DNA of 64,000 bases from Strongylocentrotus purpuratus (taxonomy: Eukaryota > Echinodermata > Echinoidea > Camarodonta > Strongylocentrotidae). Positions 11,701 through 25,200 of this stretch are shown here, piece by piece (within the stretch, counting starts at the first letter, position 1; every line of letters begins with the position of its first letter). The notes below the pieces were generated by a model. The model made no database searches, was not told where the DNA came from, and saw only the letters and a program-made list of their open reading frames with translations. The DNA lies in NCBI RefSeq assembly GCF_000002235.5, contig NW_022145611.1:5814945-5878944 (forward strand), written 5' to 3'. The translations under genes and the position numbers were made by a program.

Positions 11701-14700
11701 CTCAAGCTGCAGACAAAGAGACTTCTAAAATGAGCTCTCAAATGGGAAGGCCAACATCTTCAGATGAAGCAAGAGTTTCTGAAACAGCTTCAACAACCCT
11801 TCCAACATCCACTCTTCAGACTGAGTTGTCAGCAGCCCCGGTATCGTCATTCTATTCTCTGCAGGAGGGAAATGGAAAATGGAGTACAGAGATTCGGTGT
11901 CCACCCTCATTAGACAAACTGACATCTGAGATCCAGAATTGTAAGGAAAGTTCAACTACCGGTACAAGTGCAAATGGTCAAGACATAAGACTAAGTTCCT
12001 CAACTGCGAGAACAGACAACAGCATAAGTGATGAGTCAAGCAAACTTACATCTAAGAGCCACAGGCGCGTGGAAAGTTCAATCAGAGGTACAGATGTTCG
12101 GGATATAAGACCAAGTACCTCCTCAACTGCAAACAACAACTCAGAGCACAAAGAAATGGTGACAACTGAAGGTGGAGAAACTGTTACCGGTGAGTCAAGC
12201 AAAGGTGCATCTAAAACCCTGTGTCACATGGAAAGTTTAACTCCAAACAGATATGATCAAGACATTAGGCCAAGTTCCTCATCTGGGACAAAGGACAGCA
12301 GCCTAAAGCACAAGGAACCTGTTCAAAGTAAAGTTGGAGAAATCGTGGCCGACAAGTCTAGCCTTGACGTTCCATCATTTGCCCGTTCATCTTGTCTGAA
12401 CCCCCGTCCAAACCTCACCAATGCCAGGAGCAGACTGAGAACCAATAAAGATGCTGAACAACCGGACGCAGGACATATATTCAAGGTACTTTTCTTTCTT
12501 TCTTTCTCTTTTAAAGGTACTATTTCCCTTTTGGAGCCAACCTCAAATTCTGTAGAACTTTGCAGGAATTATGAATATGTCATGTAGGTCCTATCTGTGA
12601 AATTTAAACGTTAGCAGTGCCCTAATATTCAAATTATGCAAGGAAACCCGTTTACTTGCTAGACTTCACAGTCAGACACTATTGAGTGACTGACTGGCTT
12701 TTTTTCTTCTTTGGTAATAACATATATAAATTGAGCTGTAAAGGGTACATGAGCATTTGTCTACATCAGTAACCCATTTCTTGTGATGGCCAAAATTAAA
12801 CTGATTGAATCTTTGCGCACCATAAAACGTATGACCATTCGGTACAATGGTCTGAAAATCAAGACTATTACTTATTGGCTCTATAGCTCCTAAGTCGATT
12901 TGACAACTAATAGTTGTTATTTTCCCACTTGAAGACATTTTCGAATCCCACCTTTTTTAGGGAAGTTCTAAATTAATATTATCTTTCAAATGCTGTTGGA
13001 ATTTAACCTTTTCATTTTTTGGGCCTGCAAATGGGACATAGTACCTTTAAACTAGCTTCCTCAAATTGATTTATTTTTCTTAAATGGAAAAAAAGACAAC
13101 ATTCTAACAAAACAACAACAGGGAGAATCATTTAGTCTACATGGGATATACGTGAGGAACAAGGAACTAACACATTTTTGCAAGTATTTCCTAATTTCTT
13201 CAGATTTTGTTTATATTTGCTTTGAAAATAAGCAGGTGGTTTGCATAATTAAAGGCAAGTTTTGAATGTTTTTTTAATTTTTTTTCTCTTGTGTTGGAGG
13301 GCTGCTGGGTATCTCAAATTTTGAAAAAGGTTTCAGATTTGAATATAAAGTTACACAAAGCTCTTTTTCTTCATTTGTCATTGCCTCTAGAAGATGTGTT
13401 GAAATCTATATTATGAAAGTTTAAGATAATTCTGACTTGAACACCGCACATTTCAGATACCCAACTTCAATGATTTTAATGGTAAACTTGTATGCTTATG
13501 TCAATAGGAGAAAATCCAAGGTCTGCTGAGTGATGTTGCCAAGCCAGTCTGGCAGCAGAAGAAGCTGCGTATGATGCTGGCCAAAGCGAAGAAGGCCCCT
13601 GGCAGATTTAACAGGTATGCCTTTCGAACCCTTGACCTTTGCATCTCCAGTCAAGCGCCTTGAACCACTTGGCCACGATACTCCCCCTAATCATAAAGTG
13701 CCTGCTATTGTTGCACAGATATCAACTTTACAAATTATGTTACCGTTATTGGTTTGAAGAATTTAGTGCAGTTCACTGTAAGTGACCATCAAAAGTTAGA
13801 ACCTAGTCTAGTTTGCCCAGCCAGTAACCCAAAAGAAAAATATAAACAAAATCCATTACTACTACTGTTGGAGGAAGCGGGAAAGCTTAGTGGTAAAGCA
13901 GTGATCTCGTAACTGGAAGGTTTCAGGTTCAAAACCAGGTCAATGCCCGCTTGGGTAAGGCATTCATCCTCATTACACTGAATCCTGCGGAGAGGACTTT
14001 AAGCTGTCGGTCCCCTGGGGGGTGTTTCACAAAACTTGTCATCAGTGACAAATGACAGATGTTTGTATAAGCTACTGAAATCATTGCTTCTGATTGGTTA
14101 TCAGCAGATTTTTCACTGATATTTGTCCTTTGTCATGGAAAAAAGGCTTTGTGAAATGGGTCCCTGGTTGCAAGTATAACACTTGCTTCCTCAGCAGTCG
14201 GGTTAAACAATCATCAGTCACAAACATTTAATCTCCATGATCTAAGAAAAATGGAGAAAGACGATAAAACAATTGCCAGAATCAAAATAAACAGACACAT
14301 ATAGTCACACATTTCAAGCTGGTTCAGCATTATGAATTACCATGTTATGCAATTTCAAAAAATGAAGTCAATATTTTTACCAGGGCAGAACATTGCTCTG
14401 ACCATGCTTTGGGCTACAGTAAATTATTTTTTGTGCATTGGAGAAGAAAAAAAAATTATTTAAAAAAATATTTATAAAAAATAAAAAAATTATGAGAATT
14501 ATTTCAAAAAAGGGATATTGGTGGTATCGATCCCTGATATCGCATGCATCCATTAAAAATAACTACATAGTAATTGACCAATCTGATTGCAGGGATTTTT
14601 CTACCCATCTTATAATAAATTATGTCTTTGCTTTTCTTTCCAGATTCAGTCACTTGGCCTCGTCACCGAGCCGCTCCGAGGATACAATTGACAGTGTGGA

Positions 14701-16253
14701 CATCATGAACCTCAGCACTGAATTCCAACAGGAGCTTCTTGATCTGATTCAGAGTGAGGACGCGGATGAAGAAGATATCCTCTCTCAGCTTACAGGTCAG
14801 TGAAAGCAGGCTTCTCGGTAGAAAATCGTTTTCTCTTGGTCCAAATTAAAAGAAATGTGGTTTTGCGACATGTATGCGAAGGGTGCTTTAAAGCCAAACT
14901 GTCCTACTGGTAGCTACTTGCTCCCTCTATATAGAAAACAATGCCTGAAGCGGTGACCATTGGTCCCCCGTGTTCCTCTTTTTCTTATGTTAATTGAGAG
15001 CTGAGTTGATGAGATAACCACCTGTCCAGTGAAATTACAGTGTGGTCTAATCCCTCCTTTAAACTAGTACAGATAAGCTTTAAGAGAAAAGAAGAAAAAA
15101 ATAGCATGTTGAAAGTATGCATTGGCATATTTATTGAAATATAACTATACAGTATCACAGTGAGGTGGTTTGAAAGGACCAAAACAATTTTTTTCATTTT
15201 GAAAGTGTATTGATTTGTTTTATTACCCTTGCTGAGGGAGAATTTGGGTTCCATGACACATGCTCCGCCGACGATTGCTCCGCCGACATTTACTCCGCAA
15301 AACGCGACAATTGCTCCGCGACATTTGCTCCGCGACATTTGCTCCGACGTCAAACGCTCCGCCGACAGGTGCTCCGCCGACAGTTGCTCCGCCGACAGTT
15401 GCTCCGCCGACAATTGCTCCGCCGACAGATGCTCCGCCGACAATTGCTCCTCCGACAATTGCTCCGCCGACAATTGCTCCGCCGTCAATTGCTCCGCAAA
15501 ACGCGAGAATTGCTCCGCCGACATTTGCTCCGCCGACATTTGCTCCGCCTGAAGCGACACTTGCTCCGCCGACATTTGCTCCGCCGACAATTGCTCCGAC
15601 GACATTTGCTCCGCATGAAGCGACACTTGCTCCGGTGACATTTGCTCCGACGACATTTGCTCCGCCCAAAAAGTGTCCCATTAAATACAAATGCTACTAG
15701 TACTACGACAAATGCTTCGCCGACAATATTTTTTTTTCACGGGTTGTTTTTGTTTCTTTCTTTTTTTCTTCATTTTTTGAATGCATTTCATGACATTATG
15801 TAAATGAAATGAAATGAATGAATGTTGATAATGTGGGAGGAAAAAGCAGTTGCCTAAAAGTCATTTCGAATATACTGAAATAACTTTCCATCTATCACTG
15901 TACGTCCCACATAATGTACACTAAACACTCATTACATGTCATGGGAAGTTTTTTTTTTTTTAAAGTAGAGCAGCAAGCCACATTCCCCAATACGCGCATA
16001 CCTCCTAGTTAATTTCAAACAGCTCATCAATATGTACGACCTGAAATTACCTCAATGAAAGAAGACTAATAACATGAGAGGAAAGAAAAGAGCAAAAAAG
16101 ACAACCGTTTTTTGCTATTCCCCATAATGTTTGATTTAAAAAAATAAAAAATAAAATTATAGCTCCTTACGCAAGTTCTCCGGCGAAAGATAATTACTCC
16201 GCTCAAAATCTGTTTCATGTATTACTCATTAGCTGATCCAAAGCTCAAGGCTA

Positions 16254-16289
<36 letters not shown>

Positions 16290-19200
16290 CCATGCTCCTC
16301 CTTTTCCTGTTTACACCGTTTTCTTGTCTTCTTTGCTCTTTTCTTTCCTCTCATGCTATTAGTCTTCTTTCATTTCCATCACTTCTTCTCTGCTCCCCCT
16401 CTCGAGTTCTATTTCTCTCGTGAAATTGAAACGTAAAGTAATACAATCATGTAGTACATTCTTGTTTAGAATAATATTTTCAATAATATCCAGTCCATTT
16501 TCTAAAGGTTTCTTTCCTTTAGTTAAGTGTATGTAGCTTTAATATATATATGTTAGTGTGCAAAACACTCCGTTTCATTCGAGTACTTTGTTTTCACTAA
16601 ATAATTTAAGGGACTCACGAAGCCACCGGAAGAAGAGCAATTGGCTTATCATGACGAACTAACATCAAACTGCAACAAAATGATTTGTATAAATGTGAAT
16701 AAGCAGAAAGGCTGCCATCTCATTTTCCCGTCTGAATGGGTTCTCTTCCTTACGTATATAAGAGCCCTTATTTTCTAAACTTTTTTTTTTATATTTGTGT
16801 GTTTATTAAATTTTCAATCATATAAAAATTACATATTTACAAGTCATTGGTAATAATTAGACAAACAAAAAAACCAATATGTATAAGAACAACTAACAAT
16901 AATGAAAGGACAAGAAAGTTATAAAAAAAAAACACATTATAGTAAAAAAAAAAAATACACTGTACACATATAAATCATAGTTTGAACTCCAGTGCATAAA
17001 GGGGAGTGAGGGGGCACAGGAATAAAAGTTAAATCAACATGAGTATCATAAGTCAAATCGCCATTTCTTAAAATGCGAAACAAGCTTGTTCCTTTTTTTC
17101 GCTGAGAAATATTCAATATCTTTTTGTTTCTTTCTAAAACTCTTAAAAAGATCAACACTTGGTAAATCCCCCTTACTTATTTTCTAAACTTCCATGATTA
17201 CCTATTACATTGCATAATGCTTTACCTAGTAAGATGCATTGATCGAGGTAATTTCAGGTATTACATATTGATGAGCTACTTGAAATTAACTAGGAGGTAT
17301 GCGCGTATTGGGGAATGTGGCTTGCTGCTCTACTTTTTTTTAAAAACTTCCCACGACATGTAATGAGTGTTTAGTATACATTATATGGGACATACAGTGA
17401 TAGATGGAAAGTTATTTCAGTATATTCGAAATGACTTTTAGGTAACTCCTTTTTCCTCCCACTTCATCAACATTCATTCATTTCATTTCATCTACATTAT
17501 TTCAAGAAATGCATTCAGAAAATGAAGAAGAAAAAAAGAAACGAAAAAAATAGGTGTAAAGAAAATATTGTCGGCGAAGCATTTGTCGTAGTACTAGTAG
17601 CATTTGTAGTTTATGGGACACTTTTTGGGCGGAGCAAATGTCGTCGGAGCAAATGTCGGCGGAGCAATTGTCGCTTCAGGCGGAGCAATTGTCGGCGGAG
17701 CAATTGTCGGCGGAGCAAATGTCGGTGGAGCAAATGTCGGCGGAGCAAATGTCGGCGGAGCAATTGTCGCTTCAGGCGGAGCAATTGTCGGCGGAGCAAT
17801 TGTCGGCGGAGCAAGTGTCGCTTCAGGCGGAGCAAATGTCGGCGGAGCAAATGTCGGCGGAGCAATTCTCGCGTTTTGCGGAGCAATTGACGGCGGAGCA
17901 ATTGTCGGCGGAGCAATTGTCGGCGGAGCAATTGTCGGCGGAGCATCTGTCGGCGGAGCAATTGTCGGCGGAGCAGCTGTCGGCGGAGCAACTGTCGGCG
18001 GAGCAACTGTCGGCGGAGCATTTGACGTCGGAGCAAATGTCGCGGAGCAAATGTCGCGGAGCAATTGTCGCGTTTTGCGGAGTAAATGTCGGCGGAGCAA
18101 TCGTCGGCGGAGCATGTGTCGGGTTACCAGAATTTGCCCTTGTCATATTTTCTTATGTTTTGTGAAATATTCTTTTTCAGTAATATTCATCTCATTTATC
18201 ATCAACAGCACCTGAATTTTTGGAGACGAGTGAACCCAATCAGGACGTGTTTATCCGAGGGAACACACTTCACTTTGGCGACATCCAGGAGGCCCCTCCT
18301 CTGATGAGTCAAGACAGGTTGCATCCATCACACGCCGTCACCTCCGCTAGTCCCGTAGACCCAGAGGCAGTTTATCCATCACACTCTGTCACTACTCCTG
18401 TTGTCAAACTAGAGCCTCCAGACACGTCAGAATCAATGGCATTTCAACCCAGTCTAGAGTGGGAGCGATTGCTGCATAAAGAGCAGAGTCATCCAGGACA
18501 AACCAACAGCAGCAGCATAGAAGTGCTTGATGCGCCGCACGAGAGAGGATCATCGGAAAGGCAGAGTTTCGTCGCGTCCGCTACCTATGGTATCAGGGAA
18601 GAGCTTCTGACCATTGCTGATTTGGATCAGCGTACACTTCAACCCAGTAGGTCACTAGAAGGGCAGAGTCAACAAGGCATCGGCAGCAGAAAACCTGATG
18701 AGAATCCTGATGCAAGAGAACCTTCTGAGAGACATGATACCAGTGTCACATCCACGAGTAGCATTCCATCCCCTGCGGTACGTACCATCCTATTTTCCTT
18801 CTTAGTCACATGTGTAATCATAATAACAAAATATTGATGTCTCAGAGTAAACAGAAACTCACTTTCAAAACTTAATGGAGTATAAAGCAGTGTTGAACTA
18901 ACACACAAATACCTGGAATGACCACACTTGAAAATGTTATTCTCTTGCTTCAGTAAAAGTACTCTGCTATTAATAATGATAACAAATCTAAAGTAGAATA
19001 GCGTTGAAGAGAGCCATAACTTAAGCTTTTTTCTTGTTTCCTTTTAAATTCTGTTTATATTGATCGATTTTGGCTTTCTGTTTCATTCTTGCGCTTTACT
19101 CTGATGAGTACAAGTCAAAAAGCTTAAGTTTTTATGGCTCTCTTCAACGCTATTCTCCGATTTTTTAGTACCAATCATCTTTTCAAATCTAAAGTAGGTA

Positions 19201-22200
19201 CCCTTATGGAGTGATAGAGCAAAACTTTTTTTGTTTGTTAATTATTAACAGGCAATACATATTAATAGTAATGGTATTAGAATTTAAATATGAAAAGACC
19301 AAGCGATTTATAACTTAAAGTGGCGAAGCCTAGACTAAGAAGTTAGTATATTATTTATTTTCTTCTCGCCCGTAGGTACTCTAATGTCTATAATAGAACA
19401 CTTACCTCTGTAGTTAATGTTCTTAACTTTCAAAAGATATGCTAATAGTAACAGTACTGCAATTGTAAGAAATCATTGTATTATTAGTATTAGACATGGT
19501 TTTACTTCATTGCTTCTTATCATGAATAGGTTGGCTCGACTGTGAAGATTAAGAAAGCTCACAAGAAAAAGAAGAAAAAAGACAAGAAAACAAAAGCCAA
19601 GGAGAGAAATCCATCTCCAGTTGAAGAAGTCAGAAATAAACTACCTCTGAAGAAAAAACCCAAGTCTAAGACATCCAAGGTAATTATGTATAGTTATTAA
19701 ATTTTGAAAGTTTATTTTGCGTTAAACTCCAATCAAATCAAATAAACCTTTGTTGTAATTGTTTATTTGAAGATTTTTTTTTTTTTGAAGATTTTTTTTT
19801 TTTAAGCACTAGATTTTAAAGTTTGTTAGGCATTACACTCCAAACACTTGAAGTAAACCTTGTTGTTATTCTTACAGATATTTGTTTGAAGAAAAATTTG
19901 TGATGAGCTATTCAATTAACTTGTTTTGTGTAATAACATATGTATGGCTGGAATCCACCCTCGTACATCAATTGCTGCTGTATTGGGCAAACCTCAATAG
20001 AAATTGAGAATTTCTTGTAATCATTTTATTTTGTGCAAAGTGTATTTGTATAGCTCCCAGAAAAAATTAATTATGTGTGAAGAAATGTAATACCTTTGTT
20101 TATCTTTCTGTTGGAAATGAAATAAATATGAATTGAAGTGAAACCTGTGAAAAGTTCAGCTGTGAAGAGAAAATATAAGATTGATGCATATTGCACCATC
20201 ATACCAGTCACCTAGTTCAGTCAGGCTGCTTTTTCATTGAGAAACTCTTGGAATAAAGTCTTGATATTAGGTCCATTTTTGTTGTTTCTAGATTGTATTC
20301 ATTGTTTCTACCATATATTCATGAATCTAGCATGTGTTTTATACTGTTCCCCTTTCTCTTTCATACAGTCTGCAAATGTGAAGAGAACACCAGTCAAACC
20401 CGTCATCTTGGGGAGAGTGAAGAAAAGAACTAAGAGTCCAACAGTTTTGAAAGCAACCAAAATCAAGAAGAAGTTTATGCAGAAGAGGAAAATGGTATGT
20501 ATGATTGTGCCTAAAAATATGGAGTGATTTGCTGGTGATTTGTTTGAATGACCAACAGTGCAAATGCTCCCTTGGTAATTAAATGATGAGGAGGAGGAGG
20601 CAGAGGAGTCCTTAAAACTTCAGAATTAATATCCTGCAATTTTCTCACTTTCTACGAAATAAATGGCTACTAGGTAGAAAGCGATTCACTCAAAGTCTTG
20701 AGGACCTCGCATGTGTATAGGGCCAAAAACACTTGTAGTGACCCAGTGACCAAAATACTGGTCAGTGTTGAGCCCTGTATACAGGGATATCTCTAACCAA
20801 TTTAAATTAGAGTATCAAATCAAGTAGTCCAACAAGCCAAAAATTGGTCTTCAGATCCTAAAATTTACTGAAAGGGAACTGGTGTACCCCCCCCCCCCCC
20901 AACATACACACACCACCCACCCTCCCTTACCTTATATTGCAGTTACAGTAAAGCCATGGTGTCAGTGTAATTTGTAATGTACTGTTAAGCAAGAGTTGCA
21001 CTATATATATATTTCATAGAGCGCATTTCCCTTGCAGTTACATAGCGCTCCACACACCCTCCACACACCGCTCTACAATGTTTTGGCCAATTATAAACAA
21101 AAGTTAGTCACTTTTCAGAGATTGTTAAGTACGTGTATATGTAGGCTAGTAATAAAGTAATTCCTAGCAGAATAGATGTGACTTTAGTAATTTCTTGAAG
21201 TGGTCAACAGATGAGGCTGCTGCACAGCAATAGGTAGCTGGTTGCACAGTTTTGCAGCAACCGATGGGAAAGACAATTCACCAGCACGTTTCTTAGAAAG
21301 ACACTGAGTGAGCCAGATGGATGATGATAAGCGGGTATCTTGGACTCGAGGACAACGAACCAGGCAGTCAACTATGTACGGGGGACATCGGTGGTTGAGA
21401 GACTTGTAGTCTAGCAGTAGGATCTTAAAAGCTATTCTCTGTCCTACAGGCAGCCGATGAAGTTCAAGTCGAAGAGATATGTAAACCCTTATACAACCTT
21501 ACACCCGCATCCTGAAGATGATAGGTAAAATCTATTGAAACATCAAAATAGAGCAACTCACCAACTCACCCAACTGTCAAATGAATATGTGGTGAAACCG
21601 CAAACCTTGCTCTCATTCTTCTCCTTGTTCTCTAGTTGGACACCATGGTAGGTGACATGGGCAGTCTCTTGGACATCACACTGCAGACATTAATTCTGTG
21701 AGAAGTTTTGAATTTACAATGATGGTTAAAGTGAAATTCTCTTGGGATTTGTAACAGATAAACCTCCGCAACGTTCCTCTCTGTATTCATTTCTCTCCCT
21801 CTTTCATCCTTCTCTCTCTCTTTCATTCTTCTCTCTCTCTCTTTCATTCTTCTCTCTCTCTTTCATTCTTCTCTCTCTCTTTCATTCTTCTCTCTCTCTC
21901 TTTCATTCTTCTCTCTCTCTTTCATTCTTCTCTCTCTCTTTCATTCTTCTCTCTCTCTTTCATTCTTCTCTCTCTCTTTCATTCTTCTCTCTCTCTTTCA
22001 TTCTTCTCTCTCTCTTTCATTCTTCTCTCTCTCTTTCATTCTTCTCTCTCTGTATTCATTTCTCTCCCTCTTTCATTCTTCTCTCTTTGTTTGTTCTCTC
22101 TAGTTGGACACCATGGTAGGTGACATGGGCAGTCTCCTGGACATCACTCTGCAGGAGAACAAACTCCAGACCAAGATGGACAAACTCAATGCTAAGATCG

Positions 22201-25200
22201 ACAAGCTGGTCGAGATCATACAGGAGAAAGAGGCTATGCTCAAGAGCTTCAAGCAAGAAAAGGAGACAGTGAGTATAGTGAGACGTGGGCTTATAACTTG
22301 TTCAGAACTGCCAACCAGTACAATTTTACCGTATTTCGTACAATTTTTAAAAGTAAATACAACAGTACAATTTTTCCTCAATAAAATTGATGTTCAAAAC
22401 AAACAAAAATCAGATAATTTGAATGTGCTTGTGTATTTTATGTGTGTGCCATTTTTACTGGCAAATTGCCCATTCTCTCCTGTAAAGCATTCTACAAGCA
22501 TCTCACATCAGCAATTTGGGGATGTTCATTGATTTATCGAACATACCAGTCATGACAAAATCATGCATATTCAACCAATGGTCTATAAAAATATGTTTTC
22601 AAGTTCAAGTTCAAGTTCAAGTTCAATTTTATTGATCATGCACATTTACATGGCATAAAAATCATTTCCCGGCTGTTTCTCAATGTATATAACATCAATT
22701 AACATACATGTACTATCAGTTTATACAAAGTACAAAACCAGGAATAAATATAACACACAATAGAATATGAGTACAGACTGGTATTCAGTGTAGGCTTTGG
22801 TATAGAAACATAATTACACACAAATTACAACCATAGACATACCAGAGATCACTACTGGTAATATCATTATACAGTTATAGGCAGATTACAAGAGTTTAAA
22901 TAAATATGCAGTACATCCATATATCCTTAATAACTGATTCTGTAACTAATAATAAATAATAAATAAATAATTAACAATTACCTCCTGAACCTGTCGTTGT
23001 GTAGTGTCATGGCACGTATGAGAAATGACCCCCTAAATCTATTTGTTTTTACTTTTGGAAGCCTGACCCGTCCTGATTTGTTGAAAAAAATATGTCTATG
23101 TAGAGGATGGGTTTCATCCTCAATGATACAATTGAACTTATCGATTACAGCTGATTCAGCTATCTCTTCGAGTTGTTTAACCGGTAAGCCAATTGCCTTA
23201 CTTGCAGTTTTCATTACCCTCATCAGTTTCATTTTATTTTGAGAGGTGAGACCGAAGAACCAGACAAGACAGGAGAAGGAGATAATTGGTTTGATGATGC
23301 TATCATAGAAGAAAAGAAGAGTCTCCCTTCTGATATTAAATGTTTTCAATTTCCTTAGGAGGTATAACTGGTTCGCTGACCATGAAACAAATTGCAAAAG
23401 TTCCAAACTCGAAATGGGATTATGAAGTCTTTATTAGCTTCCTCAAATGAAGAGTAGTATGAAGAGTCGAAGACAACACAGACTCAAATTCAAATTCTTT
23501 GGCCGGAAGTTAGCAATTTACTGCCGAAACACTGGGCTCACTGGTGTCACTGTAAAAACAGGACAAAACGGGGAAAACTGGGAAAACTGGAGAGCTCATC
23601 TCCAGTGACTTGACGCTCGACAGACTACACGAACAAGTGTCTAAAATGGCTTCGCTTATTATCGAAGCCGAAAGTAAGGTGTCCTTCAAAAACAAATACT
23701 CAAAGAAAAGGCCATTTCAAATCCTACTATAAAAAACATCGATCATAAATAAACAGATATTGTAAATATTTAAATTGCCAATTCACCTTCTATAAAATAC
23801 CTAAATGCTTCATTTAGGCTGAAAGAGAATGAATATCTAGCTTTTCTGATATTATAATTAACAAAATGAACCTTTTTTCTTATGAAACAAAGAATCTGAA
23901 CTCTAAAAATCTCTTCTAAGATTTTCGACTTGCTGAAAAAACCGCAAAATAAATTTCGCTCAGCGAAACAATAACCTTTAGTTAACTTTTGACACAATGG
24001 TTTGAGTATTGGTGTTCCAACTGAAATCCTTGTCAATGTGGGTTCCTAGATATTTGTAGTTTGAAACCATCTCTATATCCTCTTGATCAATAGCCAACGG
24101 CAAAATGACATTATCCTTTTTCCTGAAATCCACAATCATTTCTTTCGTTTTCTTAATATTAAGGATCAGTGACATTTGTTTACACCACATAACAAAGTCG
24201 TCCACCTTGGTTCTATACATGTTCTCATTCCTATCTGTAATTAAACCAATTATGCAAGTGTCGTCTGCATATTTCACAACTTTCCAACAGGAATTTGTCT
24301 GGTCTTCTACTTCACTTGTGAATAATGTGAATAATGTAGGCGAGAGGACACAACCTTGCGGAGTACCTGTGTTTAAGATCCTTGTTTGTGAGAGAATATC
24401 CTTACACTTCACTTTCTGGGACCTGTTTGACATGAAGTCACCTATCCAAAGCAACAGGTTTGGGTTAATATTCATGTCATGATACAGCCTATTAATAAGT
24501 ATATGGGGCACAACCGTATTGGAAAGCAGAGGAGAAATCAATGAATAACACTCTTACATATGTCTTGGGTTTCTCAAGGTGACTTAAAATTGTATGTGAC
24601 AAAACAGCAACAGCATCATCAACTCCCCTATTCTTTTGATAGGCAAACTGCAGAGGGTCAGTAAATGCCTTTGTTTCCTCCATCAAGATACCTTTAACGA
24701 CACGTTCAAAACATTTCATGATTTTTGTTTTTTAATGCTATAGGTCGGTAATCATTCAAATCTTTTGGTTTTGATATTTTTGGTACTGGTGAAATAATGG
24801 CTGATTTCCAAAGCAATGGGACTGAATGGATATCCATCGACCACTGAAAAAGCATGTGAAAAACCTCTGACAGCTGCTGACAACATGACTTTAAAACTTT
24901 ACCACCTTATCCATCTGGAACCATAGCTTTACTACACTTAACAGAGTATAACGTCTTCCTAACACTCCTGTTCATTGATGACTACTTTATTGTCTTCTGT
25001 AACATGTGATAAAATTTCCCCCTTAATGTTTGACAACTCCATCATATTCCTGTTGACTTCTACATCAAAACGTGAAAAAAGGTTATTCAAATTCTCGACA
25101 AACAACTTGGGGTTTACAACAGAAGCGAGAGTATTTTTCTTTTGATATCCTGTAATTTTCCTAAAACTTCCCCATGCTTTCTTAGAGTCTCCTGTACCTA

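Larger units (their letters stand above)
15247..18128. mobile_element. Foldback transposon with 15-bp minisatellite arms
   Basis: A 2882-bp element in ZNF106 intron 5. Two long inverted arms (about 15247-16055 and 17243-18128) differ mainly in array copy number. Each arm holds an outer tandem array of 15-bp units close to GCTCCGCCGACAATT (15263-15665, and reverse-complemented 17630-18112), then about 400 bp of non-repetitive sequence. The loop of about 1.2 kb has a (CT)n tract, an inner inverted repeat (16057-16107 against 16328-16377) and no long ORF. An 8-bp duplication AGAATTTG flanks both sides (15239-15246, 18129-18136). Ends read GGTTCCATGACAC and inverted GGTAACCCGACAC. This is the Foldback/Galileo type of organisation; non-autonomous. 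Confidence 0.88.
20495..22103. other. Intron 8 contents
   Basis: No separate gene. It contains a C-run near 20887-20901, an interspersed repeat-like block around 21000-21480 with 'atagcgct' motifs, a partial duplicate of exon 9 (21636-21686) and a pyrimidine minisatellite (about 21781-22095). Confidence 0.6.

Noticed and set aside
12486..12587. Extension of ZNF106 exon 3 past 12485
   Set aside because: It runs through a donor into a MITE; the true junction to exon 4 keeps phase 0.
15263..15665. CRISPR-like array
   Set aside because: Units are head-to-tail with no spacers, and the DNA is eukaryotic with introns.
15210..15700. Long ORFs with repeats such as SAEQL or GGANV
   Set aside because: They are translations of the 15-bp minisatellite, open in several frames on both strands; the mirrored arm gives the same result.
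17594..18215. ORFs over the right foldback arm
   Set aside because: Same minisatellite artefact as on the left arm; no conserved start or stop.
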